Shown: piece after piece, positions 1 to 7,460 of the stretch
How positions within the stretch are numbered: the first letter of the stretch is position 1
Layout of the letters: each line of letters opens with the position of its first letter
Source: an uncultured Collinsella sp.
GTDB taxonomy: Bacteria; Actinomycetota; Coriobacteriia; Coriobacteriales; Coriobacteriaceae
Length of the DNA stretch: 23,934 bases
Assembly (NCBI GenBank): GCA_900550835.1
Contig: URTP01000014.1
Coordinates: forward strand, 1 to 23,934
Direction: 5' to 3'
Notes under the pieces: generated by a model
The model's database searches: none
What the model saw: the letters and a program-made list of their open reading frames with translations, nothing else
Told to the model about the DNA's origin: nothing
Made by a program: the position numbers and the translations under genes

Positions 1-197
1 GCCTCGGCCTCGGCGCGTGTGTCGTAGCGGTTTTTGCGCTCGCACGATTTGTAGCGCCAGGCCTCGTCGCGCTCGGCGTCCAGGGCGTCGCGGCGTTCGT
101 CCTCGCGCGCAAACAGGTCGCTCATATCGCCGCCGGTGGCAGCGCCCAAAAACTCACTTTTGGCCTTTGACCAGGCGGCTCGCTTTTTGCTTCCCAT
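1..197 (-). CDS. Small charged protein, N-terminal part only (unrecognised)
   Basis: A reading frame on the minus strand opens at an ATG at 197-195 and runs off the left edge, giving 65 residues without a stop. A good ribosome binding site (GGAGAGGGG) lies 10 bases before the ATG. The protein starts MGSKKRAAWSKAKSEF and is very rich in charged residues, with an acidic/arginine-rich helix-like stretch (MSDLFAREDERRDALDAE at residues 25-42) and then KSCERKNRYDTRAEAEA at the edge. A second in-frame ATG at 125-123 has no comparable ribosome binding site. The C-x-x-K-x-x-Y-x-T-x-x-E-A pattern resembles small actinobacterial proteins that end in a CxxC-WHLT zinc-ribbon-like tail, but that tail lies outside the window, so this is only a guess. 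The gene is divergent from the acetyltransferase at 272. Confidence 0.7.
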   Translation of the reverse strand, partial: MGSKKRAAWSKAKSEFLGAATGGDMSDLFAREDERRDALDAERDEAWRYKSCERKNRYDTRAEAE

Positions 198-222
198 CTG
201 CTTCGCGCCCCTCTCCAAACGC

Positions 223-252
223 TGGTATCATTGCTCAATCACAGTGATACCA
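223..252. promoter_or_regulatory. Inverted repeat in a divergent intergenic region
   Basis: TGGTATCA (223-230) and TGATACCA (245-252) are perfect inverted copies separated by 14 bases. They lie between the divergent genes starting at 197 (minus) and 272 (plus). The position fits an operator or promoter-associated dyad. No regulator can be named. Confidence 0.4.
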
Positions 253-271
253 ATAAACGTGAGGCCGCCGC

Positions 272-763
272 GTGATGATCAGAAAAACCCTCGAGACCGA
301 CATTCCCGCCGTCATGGCTATTTATGATGCCGCCCGCGCCTTTATGCGCGCGCATGGTAACGCCACGCAGTGGCCCGAGGGCACGCCTTCGGCCGAGCAA
401 CTTGCTGCCGATATTGCCGTCGGTGGCAGCTATGTGTTCGAAGTCGATGGTCGCGTGGTGGCGACGTTTGCGTTTTTACCGGGCCCGGACGAGTGCTATG
501 ACGTCATCGAGGACGGTCAGTGGCACAGCGACACTCCGTATGCCGTGCTGCACCGCGTGGCGTCCGACGGCACCGTGCACGGTATCGCGGCCGCGATGTT
601 TGCCTTTGCCAAGGAACGTATCGACCATCTGCGTATCGACACACACCAAGACAACCTGCCTATGCAGGGCGCCATCGCCAAGGCCGGGTTTAAGCGCGCC
701 GGCATCGTGCATGTGTCGGACGGCACGCCGCGTGTTGCGTTTGATTGGCTGCGCGAGGCGTAA
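272..763 (+). CDS. GNAT family N-acetyltransferase
   Basis: This 163-residue protein has the size and pattern of a single-domain GNAT acetyltransferase, which would move an acetyl group from acetyl-CoA to an amine; the substrate is unknown. The beta4-alpha3 region (VLHRVASDGTVHGIAAAMFA) occupies the acetyl-CoA motif A position, although the usual Q/RxxGxG/A signature is degenerate (SDGTVHGIA). The later segment DTHQDNLPMQGAIAKAGFKR is the typical GNAT motif B, where the asparagine and the K-x-G-F turn are conserved. The start is GTG at 272 or the adjacent ATG at 275; a GAGG at 261-264 suits GTG better. The gene stands alone, ends in TAA and is followed by a clear terminator. It is cytoplasmic, with no signal or membrane segment. 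Confidence 0.85.
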   Translation: MMIRKTLETDIPAVMAIYDAARAFMRAHGNATQWPEGTPSAEQLAADIAVGGSYVFEVDGRVVATFAFLPGPDECYDVIEDGQWHSDTPYAVLHRVASDGTVHGIAAAMFAFAKERIDHLRIDTHQDNLPMQGAIAKAGFKRAGIVHVSDGTPRVAFDWLREA

Positions 764-797
764 GCGCCCAGGCGCATGCCAACACTCCATCTAAATG

Positions 798-825
798 AAA
801 ATGGCCCCGAGTGGGGCCATTTTTG
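798..825 (+). terminator. Rho-independent terminator after the GNAT gene
   Basis: AAAATGGCCCC (798-808) and GGGGCCATTTT (813-823) form an 11-bp perfect stem with a 4-base loop, followed by T residues on the plus strand. The A/T flanks would also let it work in the opposite direction. Confidence 0.85.
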
Positions 826-1067
826 GTAAAACGCGTCGTTGTGGGACTCGCATTGTTACCGCCTCAGATGAGACCGGGCGGGCAAAAGGGGAGGTGCCGG
901 CTTTCGCAAGGCGCGAACCTACGAAAATCGCCGCGCGGCAACGCGGGGCGATGAGCTTGGTCGGGGGATAGGGCCCGCTTCGCCCGCCGGCCCGTACATT
1001 GTATCATCCAGTGTGGAACGAGGATGCCCGTTGCCGCGTGCGATGGGCTTGCAATAAGAGGAGGGCC
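826..1067 (+). other. Non-coding leader upstream of the TetM-like GTPase gene
   Basis: No convincing gene was seen here. The stretch is GC-rich and has at least two potential hairpins: ATCGCC (927-932) with GGCGAT (947-952), reinforced by GCG/CGC inside, and GGGCC (970-974) with GGCCC (988-992). Ribosomal-protection genes of the TetM type often have attenuator leaders, so a regulatory RNA is possible. No leader peptide or clear promoter could be fixed; TATCAT near 1001 is only a weak -10 candidate. Confidence 0.3.
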
Positions 1068-3071
1068 ATGTCGAAGCAAGCGGTCGTTGGAATCTTGGCG
1101 CATGTCGATGCCGGCAAGACCACGTTGGCCGAGGCCATGCTGTTTAACGCGGGCCGCATTCGCAAGCGCGGCCGCGTGGACGATGGCGATTCGCATCTGG
1201 ACACGAACACGATCGAGCGCGAGCGTGGCATCACGATTTTCTCGTCGCAGGCCGTGCTCGATCACGGAGATACCCACGTTATGCTTGTGGACGCCCCCGG
1301 TCACGTGGATTTTTCTGCCGAGGCGGAGCGCACATTGCGGGCGCTCGACTACGCTATTTTGGTTGTGGGTGCCAACGATGGCGTGCAGGGGCACACCGAA
1401 ACTCTGTGGCGCCTGCTTGCGCGCTATGACATCCCGACGTTCATCTATATCAACAAAATCGATTTGGAGCATCCCGGCCGCGATGTTTTGCTGGCACAGT
1501 TTGTGCAGCGTCTTTCCGAGGGCTGCCTGGATGCCAGCGAACTGTTGGCAGGCGATGCCGCTTGGGAGGACGCTGCCGCGTTGGACGAGGCGGCGCTCGA
1601 GGAGTTTCTAGAAGCGGGTGAGCTTTCCGTCGCGACGCTGTCGCGCATGGTTGCCGAGCGCAAGCTCTTTCCCTGTTTTGCTGGGTCGGCGCTCAAGGAC
1701 CAAGGCGTGGACGAGCTGCTGGATGGCATATGCGCGCTGATGCGCGAACAGGCATGGCGCCCGGAGTTTGCCGCCCGTGTCTACCGCGTGAGCCGCGGGG
1801 ATCGCGGTGAGCGCTTGGCTTGGGTTAAAGTGACCGGCGGCACGCTGCATGCCAAGCAGATGATTGACGGTCGTTCCGGTGTCGAGGCATGGGATCAGAA
1901 GGTCGATCAGGTACGCATCTATAACGGCGAGAAGTATGAGCTTGCGCAAGAAGTTGCTGCTGGCGTTATTTGTGCTGTGACGGGTCTTGCGCACGTTCGC
2001 CCAGGGGACGCCCTGGGCGCGGAGCCCGCGGGCGATGTACCCGTCGTTGCGCCAGTCCTCACCTATACGGTGCTTCCGGGCGAACACGATGTCCATGCGG
2101 TGTTCAAAGCACTGACTGAGTTGGCGGACGAGGACCCCATGCTCGGCGTAAGCTGGAATACGCATCTTGAGCAGATCCATTTGCAGTTGATGGGCGCCGT
2201 GCAACTCGAGGTCGTGCAGCGGGTGTTGGCCGATCGCTTCGGTCTTACGGTTGGGTTTGAGCCCGGCGGCATTCTCTATAAGGAGACTATCTCGCAGCCG
2301 GTCGAGGGCGTGGGCCACTTTGAGCCGCTCCGTCATTACGCTGAGGTACACCTGCGCCTGGAGCCGCTGCCGGCGGGCTCGGGTGTGCAATTTGGTACCG
2401 TTGCCTCGACCGACGAGCTCGATCTGAACTGGCAGCGCCTGGCGCTCACCAACGCCATGGAGCGCGATCACTTGGGTGTGCTGGCCGGTTCGCCCATCAC
2501 CGATGTGCGTATTACGCTCACGGGCGGCCGCGCGCATGCCAAACACACCGAGGGCGGTGATTTTCGTCAGGCAACGTACCGCGCGATTCGCCAGGGGCTC
2601 ATGCAAGCGCGTGAGGCCGGCGCAGCCGTGCTGCTGGAGCCGTGGTATCGCTTTGAGCTCGAGGTGCCGGGGGAGTGCGTGGGCCGGGCGCTCTCGGATG
2701 CCACGCGCATGGGTGCCGAGTACGAGCCGCCGACGATGGCGGGAGACCGGGCGAAGCTTGTGGGTCGCGTGCCGGCATCCGAGGTGCAGGATTATGCGCT
2801 GGAGGTGGCTGCCTATACGAGTGGTCGTGGGCATCTGTACCTGGAGTTCGCCGGCTATGCGGCCTGCCATGATGCCGAGCGCGTCATCGAGACGGCCGCC
2901 TATGAGCCCGAGGCCGATCTGCCCAACACGCCCGATTCGGTCTTTTGCTCTCACGGCGCCGGTTACACGGTCAAATGGTACGACGTACCCGCCGCGGCGC
3001 ACGTAAAGATCGATTCCGCCACCTTCCGCCCCTGGCGAGCAGCAGATGCCGAGTTTTTCGGCCACATGTGA
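1068..3071 (+). CDS. TetM/EF-G-like translational GTPase (ribosomal protection protein family)
   Basis: This 667-residue protein has the layout of EF-G-like ribosomal protection GTPases (TetM, TetO and TetW are about 640 residues). The G motifs are intact: G1 AHVDAGKTT (11-19), switch I RGITI (53-57), G3 DAPGH (75-79), G4 NKID (129-132) and a G5-like GSALK. Domains II to V follow and end in a domain V-like region. Known relatives bind the ribosomal A site and release tetracycline, or act as general translation factors. The loop at the tip of domain IV, YSPVST in TetM, reads AHAKHTEGGDF here, so resistance activity is uncertain. The start is ATG 1068, preceded by AGAGGAGGG; an in-frame upstream TTG at 999 has no such site. 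The stop codon lies inside the palindrome at 3065-3097, so the protein ends in Met. Confidence 0.88.
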   Translation: MSKQAVVGILAHVDAGKTTLAEAMLFNAGRIRKRGRVDDGDSHLDTNTIERERGITIFSSQAVLDHGDTHVMLVDAPGHVDFSAEAERTLRALDYAILVVGANDGVQGHTETLWRLLARYDIPTFIYINKIDLEHPGRDVLLAQFVQRLSEGCLDASELLAGDAAWEDAAALDEAALEEFLEAGELSVATLSRMVAERKLFPCFAGSALKDQGVDELLDGICALMREQAWRPEFAARVYRVSRGDRGERLAWVKVTGGTLHAKQMIDGRSGVEAWDQKVDQVRIYNGEKYELAQEVAAGVICAVTGLAHVRPGDALGAEPAGDVPVVAPVLTYTVLPGEHDVHAVFKALTELADEDPMLGVSWNTHLEQIHLQLMGAVQLEVVQRVLADRFGLTVGFEPGGILYKETISQPVEGVGHFEPLRHYAEVHLRLEPLPAGSGVQFGTVASTDELDLNWQRLALTNAMERDHLGVLAGSPITDVRITLTGGRAHAKHTEGGDFRQATYRAIRQGLMQAREAGAAVLLEPWYRFELEVPGECVGRALSDATRMGAEYEPPTMAGDRAKLVGRVPASEVQDYALEVAAYTSGRGHLYLEFAGYAACHDAERVIETAAYEPEADLPNTPDSVFCSHGAGYTVKWYDVPAAAHVKIDSATFRPWRAADAEFFGHM

Positions 3072-3097
3072 CAAAGGGACAGCCCCTTTGTCACATG
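3065..3097. repeat. REP-like palindrome, copy 1
   Basis: Arms CATGTGACAAAGGG (3065-3078) and CCCTTTGTCACATG (3084-3097) pair perfectly over 14 bp around a 5-base centre. The TGA stop of the upstream GTPase gene (3069-3071) is part of the left arm. There is no T-tract, so it is not a classical terminator, though it could stabilise mRNA 3' ends. Confidence 0.9.
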
Positions 3098-3100
3098 ATA

Positions 3101-3130
3101 TTGGTATAACTCGGTATAAGTTGGTATAAC
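3101..3130. promoter_or_regulatory. Three tandem 10-bp repeats upstream of the AAA ATPase gene
   Basis: Three head-to-tail 10-mers lie here: TTGGTATAAC (3101-3110), TCGGTATAAG (3111-3120) and TTGGTATAAC (3121-3130). They start 4 bases after palindrome copy 1 and end 34 bases before the ATPase start codon. TGGTATAAC matches an extended -10 element (TGnTATAAT), so one or more copies may be promoters. The one-helical-turn spacing would equally suit cooperative protein binding. Confidence 0.55.
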
Positions 3131-3164
3131 TATTACCAGCCTTTGCCAATTCGAGGAGGCCGAC

Positions 3165-4283
3165 ATGAATCCAAATCCCTTTAAGCCAACGGCTGGTAAG
3201 CGACCTCCGGTACTCATCGGTCGCGAGTCGGTCATCGAAGATTTCGAGGAAGGGCTCGATAACGGTGCCGGAGCGCCGGGCAGGCTCATGCTCATTACGG
3301 GAAACCGCGGCTGTGGCAAAACGGTTCTCCTGCGGGAGCTGCAGCGTCTTGCCAATGAGCGCGGATGGGCGGTTGTCTCCGATTCCGCTTCGCTTGGCTT
3401 ATGCTATCGCTTGGCCGACGCGCTTCGCTCGAATAAGCCCGTTGTGACGTCAATGGAGTTCGGTCCGTCGTTTGGCCGGATGTCGGTCGAGGCGGCGCGA
3501 GCAAAGGGCGAGACGTTGCGAGGGCTGGTCAACGAGCGCCTCAAGGGGCTCGGGCCGGGAAAGGGCTTACTGTTTGCGATTGACGAGGCGCAATCGGCAT
3601 CTATCGAGGAACTGGCGGCTCTTGCCGTTCTCTATCAGCGGGTGCTCGGAGATCAGGATGCCACGGGCTTACCCGATAGCGACCAGCGGGGTCTTGCGCT
3701 GGTGTTCGCCGGCTTACCCAGTATGGTTGACGATCTGCTCGAAGAGCCGAGTGTGACGTTTTTGCGGCGTGCCCAGCAGCGTACGCTGGGGGCGATATCC
3801 TTGCCCAAGGTGCGCGATTCGTATATCCAGACGATCAAAGACGCTGGTCTTTACGCTGACGCGGAGACAGCGGACCTTGCGGCACACAAGAGCATGGGGC
3901 ATCCCTATATGGTTCAGCTGGTGGGCTATTACATGTGGCGATCTGCTGTCCGGCGTGGCTCGCAGGTCATCGAAAGGCGCGATGTCGAGGATGGCCATGT
4001 GGATGCCGTTTCCGAGTTCTATGAGGCAGTCGACGCGCCTCTGTATTACGGGCTGCGTAGCCCGCAGCGCCTCTTTATCGAGGCCATGGCGGTTGACGAG
4101 GGTAAACCGACGCGCATGGCGGATATCATTGAGCGCTGCGACCGCACCCAGAGCTGGGCGAGTAAATATCGCGCAAGCCTGATTCGCGAGCGCGTCATCG
4201 AGGCCGCCGGATACGGCCTCGTCCGGTTTAGCGTGCCCATGCTGGGCGAGTACATTCGCGACCGCATTTTATGGCACGAGTGA
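3165..4283 (+). CDS. AAA ATPase with Orc1/Cdc6-like architecture, function unknown
   Basis: This 372-residue cytoplasmic protein is a P-loop ATPase. Walker A is GNRGCGKT (46-53) and Walker B is LLFAIDEAQ (135-143) with the catalytic Asp-Glu pair. A sensor-1-like strand LVFAGLPS (179-186) and an arginine-rich segment FLRRAQQR follow. The last ~100 residues (LRSPQRLFIEAMAV onward) look like a winged-helix domain, as in archaeal Orc1/MoaC-type stand-alone ATPases and TniB/ExeA-like NTPases. Such proteins can couple ATP hydrolysis to DNA binding; no partner gene is adjacent, so the role is unknown. The start ATG has a strong GAGGAGG site. The TGA stop overlaps palindrome copy 2. The gene has its own putative promoter repeats and need not depend on the upstream GTPase. 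Confidence 0.8.
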   Translation: MNPNPFKPTAGKRPPVLIGRESVIEDFEEGLDNGAGAPGRLMLITGNRGCGKTVLLRELQRLANERGWAVVSDSASLGLCYRLADALRSNKPVVTSMEFGPSFGRMSVEAARAKGETLRGLVNERLKGLGPGKGLLFAIDEAQSASIEELAALAVLYQRVLGDQDATGLPDSDQRGLALVFAGLPSMVDDLLEEPSVTFLRRAQQRTLGAISLPKVRDSYIQTIKDAGLYADAETADLAAHKSMGHPYMVQLVGYYMWRSAVRRGSQVIERRDVEDGHVDAVSEFYEAVDAPLYYGLRSPQRLFIEAMAVDEGKPTRMADIIERCDRTQSWASKYRASLIRERVIEAAGYGLVRFSVPMLGEYIRDRILWHE

Positions 4284-4314
4284 TGTGACAAAGGGATAGT
4301 CCCTTTGTCACATC
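4282..4314. repeat. REP-like palindrome, copy 2
   Basis: Arms GATGTGACAAAGGG (4282-4295) and CCCTTTGTCACATC (4301-4314) are perfectly complementary around a 5-base centre, ATAGT. The first two bases belong to the TGA stop of the ATPase gene. The core is the same as in copies 1, 3 and 4, but the outermost base pair differs, and changes on both arms together. Confidence 0.9.
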
Positions 4315-4334
4315 GATAATTGAGAGGCTGAAAC

Positions 4335-4883
4335 ATGGTGATTCATACTGAGCGCTTGGCGCTTCGTCCGTGGCGCGAGGCGGATGCAGCGAGCCTGTTT
4401 ACGTACGCGAGCGACCCGGACGTGGGGCCGGCTGCGGGCTGGCCACCCCATCGAAGCATTGAGGAAAGCAGAGAGATCATTCGGACGGTCTTTACGGCGT
4501 CCCATACCTTTGCCATTTGTTTGGCTGCGACAGACGAGCCCGTGGGCAGCATTGGACTCATGCCGCCTCGCTGCGAGTCAAACCGTCGAGATGACGGTCT
4601 CGAACTCGAAGTGGGCTATTGGATCGCCAAGCCGTTCTGGGGTCGGGGCTTCGCCCCGGAAGCCGTGCGGGCCATGCAGCACTATGCATTTGAAACGCTT
4701 GGCTGCAAGGCGCTTTGGTGCGGATACTATGAGGGCAATAACAAGTCGTTACGCGTCCAGCAAAAATGTGGCTTTTCGCCGCATCATGTCGAGCACGACG
4801 TGCCCTGCGAGCTTATGGGCGATGTACGTACCGAGTGCTTTACGTATTTGACCTGCGAAGACTGGCGTAGACAGACAATGTGA
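4335..4883 (+). CDS. RimJ/RimL-type GNAT N-acetyltransferase
   Basis: This 182-residue protein begins TERLALRPWREADAASLF, the typical opening of RimJ/RimL-like acetyltransferases, which acetylate protein N-termini or small amines using acetyl-CoA. The acetyl-CoA loop is FWGRGFAPEAVRAM (residues ~97-110, the R-G-x-G/A pattern), preceded by ELEVGYWIAKPFWG. The motif B segment NNKSLRVQQKCGFS follows and the fold ends in a normal C-terminal strand. It starts at ATG 4335 with GAGAGG upstream, 21 bases after palindrome copy 2. The last two codons ATG TGA fall in the arm of palindrome copy 3, so the protein ends in Met. The substrate cannot be told from the sequence. Confidence 0.88.
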   Translation: MVIHTERLALRPWREADAASLFTYASDPDVGPAAGWPPHRSIEESREIIRTVFTASHTFAICLAATDEPVGSIGLMPPRCESNRRDDGLELEVGYWIAKPFWGRGFAPEAVRAMQHYAFETLGCKALWCGYYEGNNKSLRVQQKCGFSPHHVEHDVPCELMGDVRTECFTYLTCEDWRRQTM

Positions 4884-4909
4884 CAAAGGGACAGTCCTCT
4901 TGTCATATT
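4877..4909. repeat. REP-like palindrome, copy 3 (degenerate)
   Basis: The left arm AATGTGACAAAGGG (4877-4890) faces CCTCTTGTCATATT (4896-4909). In RNA, two of the changes form G-U pairs and one is an A-C mismatch, so the hairpin is largely kept. The left arm holds the stop codon of the acetyltransferase gene. A GTG inside it (4880) is in frame with uvrA. Confidence 0.85.
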
Positions 4910-4930
4910 CGATCAACTGGAAGGGGAGTG

Positions 4931-7423
4931 ATGACGGTGTCGCAACAACCAAGTGCTATCGAGGTGCGTGGCGCGCGCGTCCATAACCTCAAGGACATCG
5001 ATATCGATATTCCGCTGGGGAGGCTCGTGGGCATTGCCGGCGTGTCGGGCTCGGGCAAGAGCTCGCTGGCGCTGGGAGTTCTTTATGCCGAGGGCTCGCG
5101 CCGTTACCTGGAGGCGCTCAGCACCTATACTCGACGTCGCCTGACGCAGGCCGAGCACGCCCAGGTGGACGAGGTATTGCACGTACCGGCGGCACTCGCG
5201 TTGCATCAGCGTCCCAGTGTGCCAGGCGTGCGCTCGACCTTTGGTACCATGACCGAGCTCAACAACAGTCTGCGTTTGCTCTTTAGCCGCTGTGCCCATC
5301 ACGTGTGCCCACATTGCGGGGCGCGTGTGGAGCCGAGCCTTAACGTGGCTGCGGGCCTGTCGCTCACGTGCCCCGCATGCGGCCGCGAGTTCTACGCGCC
5401 GAGTGCCGAGGACCTTGCCTTTAACAGCGGCGGTGCGTGCCCTACCTGCGGCGGCACCGGTGTCATGCGCGAGGTGGACGAAGCGAGCCTGGTGCCCGAC
5501 GAGTCAAAGACCATCAACGAAGGCGCGGTGCTTCCCTGGGGTACGCTCATGTGGGATCTGATGAAGCAGGTAGCCGGCGAGATGGGCGTGCGCACCGACG
5601 TGCCGTTTAACCAGCTCACGCCTCAAGAGCGCGACATCGTGTTCCACGGTCCGGCGGTTAAAAAGCACATTCTCTACGTTCCCAAAAACGGCGAGGGCGC
5701 CACGCCGCTCGATTTTACCTATTACAACGCTGTCTATACCGTCGAGAATGCGCTCGCCAAGGTTAAGGACGACAAGGGCCTCAAGCGCGTGGCGCGCTTT
5801 TTGCGCGAGGGGCCATGCCGTGACTGTGGCGGCACGCGTCTCTCCGAGGCCGCACGCCATCCCCAGGTGCGCGGTATCAATCTGGCGCAGGCCGCGGCTA
5901 TGACGCTGGGTGAGGCGATTGAGTGGGTGCGCGGGGTGCCCGCATCCTTGCCGGCCGAGATGCAGCCCATGGCGACGGATATCTGCGATTCGTTTTTGAG
6001 CACGGCCCGTCGACTGGTCGATCTGGGCCTCGATTACCTTTCACTCGACCGCGCCGGTGCCACGCTCTCCACGGGCGAGCGTCAGCGCGTGCAGCTCGCC
6101 CGCGTGGTGCGTAACCGATCGACGGGCGTGCTCTATGTGCTGGACGAGCCCTCGATTGGCTTGCATCCTGCCAATGTCGACGGCCTGGTAGGCGTGATGC
6201 GCGATTTGGTGGATGACGGCAACACCGTGGTCGTTGTCGACCACGACACGCGCGTACTGGCGGAAGCCGACTATCTGGTCGAGATGGGCCCCGTTGCCGG
6301 AGCAGGCGGCGGCAATGTGATCGCCGCCGGTACGGTGGATGAGGTCGAGCAATCGCAGGACAGCCGCATCGCCCCGTTTTTGCGCTCGGAGCCCAAGCGC
6401 TTGCGTCCGCAGGTGCCTGACGACGAAATGTTTGACCGGGGCCATATCCGCATGGCGACCGATGCCATCCATACCGTCAAACCGCTCGAAGTCGATATAC
6501 CGCGCGGTCGCCTTGTCGCGGTGACGGGCGTTTCGGGTTCGGGTAAGACGACGTTGGTGCTCGAGACACTCATCCCGGCACTTAAGGCGCAGGCAGCCAG
6601 CGAGCGCCTGCCAAAACACGTGCGTTGGGTCGATGCCGAGGGCATTGCACGTGCCAACCTGATAGACGCCACGCCCATCGGTGCCAACGTGCGTTCGACG
6701 GTAGCGACTTATGCCGACATCCATGATGAACTGCGTCGCGCCTTCGCCCGTACGCCCGAGGCCAAGGCAGCCGGCTACAAGGCAGGCGCCTTTAGCTACA
6801 ACACCGGCGCCTTGCGCTGCCCTACGTGCGATGGCACGGGTTCGATATCGCTCGACGTGCAGTTTTTGCCCGACGTCGAGATCGTCTGCCCGGCATGTCG
6901 CGGCTCACGTTATGCAGACGCGGCTTCGCATATCCATCGCGAGGGCAAGGACGGGAGCTTACTGACGTTGCCGCAGCTCATGGACATGAGTGTGGACGAG
7001 GCCCTCGACGCCACGCTGGGACTCAAAAAGGTACAGGCGCGCTTGCAGACCTTGCACGACCTGGGCTTGGGTTATCTCACGCTCGGTGAGCCCACGCCGG
7101 CGCTTTCGGGCGGCGAGGCGCAGCGTCTTAAGCTTGCGAGCGAGATGGGCCGCGTGCAGGACGATGCCGTATTCGTATTTGACGAGCCCACGATCGGCCT
7201 GCATCCGCTCGATGTTCAGGTGTTGCTGAGTGTGTTTGACGGCCTCGTCGCCAAGGGCGCCACAGTTGTCGTGATCGAACACGACCTCGACCTTGTCCGC
7301 AACGCCGACTATGTGATCGACATGGGCCCGGGCGGCGGTGACGCGGGCGGGCAAATCGTCTGCGCCGGCACGCCGGGCGACATCGTGGCCTGCCCCGCAA
7401 GCATCACCGGCCGCTACCTATAA
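4931..7423 (+). CDS. uvrA: UvrA-family ABC excinuclease subunit, short form without UvrB-binding domain
   Basis: This 830-residue protein has two ABC ATPase halves of the UvrA family. Half 1 has Walker A GVSGSGKSS (37-45) and Walker B YVLDEPSIGLHP; half 2 has Walker A GVSGSGKTT, signature LSGGEAQRLKL and Walker B FVFDEPTIGLHP. Zinc modules are visible: CPHC, CPAC and CPTCGGTG in half 1, and CPTCDGTG...CPAC in half 2. Canonical UvrA (about 940 residues) finds DNA lesions and loads UvrB. Here the first zinc module runs almost directly into CPTCGGTG, so most of the UvrB-binding domain is missing, as in UvrA2-type proteins linked to drug tolerance or DNA protection. The half 1 signature is altered to LSTGERQRVQL. 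The start ATG 4931 follows AAGGGGAG; a GTG at 4880 inside palindrome copy 3 would add 17 residues and is less likely. Confidence 0.88.
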   Translation: MTVSQQPSAIEVRGARVHNLKDIDIDIPLGRLVGIAGVSGSGKSSLALGVLYAEGSRRYLEALSTYTRRRLTQAEHAQVDEVLHVPAALALHQRPSVPGVRSTFGTMTELNNSLRLLFSRCAHHVCPHCGARVEPSLNVAAGLSLTCPACGREFYAPSAEDLAFNSGGACPTCGGTGVMREVDEASLVPDESKTINEGAVLPWGTLMWDLMKQVAGEMGVRTDVPFNQLTPQERDIVFHGPAVKKHILYVPKNGEGATPLDFTYYNAVYTVENALAKVKDDKGLKRVARFLREGPCRDCGGTRLSEAARHPQVRGINLAQAAAMTLGEAIEWVRGVPASLPAEMQPMATDICDSFLSTARRLVDLGLDYLSLDRAGATLSTGERQRVQLARVVRNRSTGVLYVLDEPSIGLHPANVDGLVGVMRDLVDDGNTVVVVDHDTRVLAEADYLVEMGPVAGAGGGNVIAAGTVDEVEQSQDSRIAPFLRSEPKRLRPQVPDDEMFDRGHIRMATDAIHTVKPLEVDIPRGRLVAVTGVSGSGKTTLVLETLIPALKAQAASERLPKHVRWVDAEGIARANLIDATPIGANVRSTVATYADIHDELRRAFARTPEAKAAGYKAGAFSYNTGALRCPTCDGTGSISLDVQFLPDVEIVCPACRGSRYADAASHIHREGKDGSLLTLPQLMDMSVDEALDATLGLKKVQARLQTLHDLGLGYLTLGEPTPALSGGEAQRLKLASEMGRVQDDAVFVFDEPTIGLHPLDVQVLLSVFDGLVAKGATVVVIEHDLDLVRNADYVIDMGPGGGDAGGQIVCAGTPGDIVACPASITGRYL

Positions 7424-7425
7424 CC

Positions 7426-7460
7426 GAATGTGACAAAGGGACAGTTCCTTTGTCACATTC
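7426..7460. repeat. REP-like palindrome, copy 4, between convergent genes
   Basis: Arms GAATGTGACAAAGGG (7426-7440) and TCCTTTGTCACATTC (7446-7460) pair over 15 bp with a single G-U. The element lies between the uvrA-like gene (ends 7423) and trmL, which ends at 7453 on the other strand. The right arm, read on the minus strand, supplies the ATG TGA end of trmL. Confidence 0.9.

Noticed and set aside
885..960. tRNA-like stretch before the TetM-like gene
   Set aside because: A GGTTCG-like piece occurs on the minus strand, but no cloverleaf or acceptor stem can be built.
1608..3149. Long open frame on the minus strand opposite the GTPase gene
   Set aside because: It is a by-product of the high-GC codon usage of the sense gene, shows no domain and would run through the palindrome at 3065-3097.
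3065..7460. Classical rho-independent terminators at the AAAGGGACAG palindromes
   Set aside because: The stems are strong but none is followed by a T-run, so REP-like repeat fits better.
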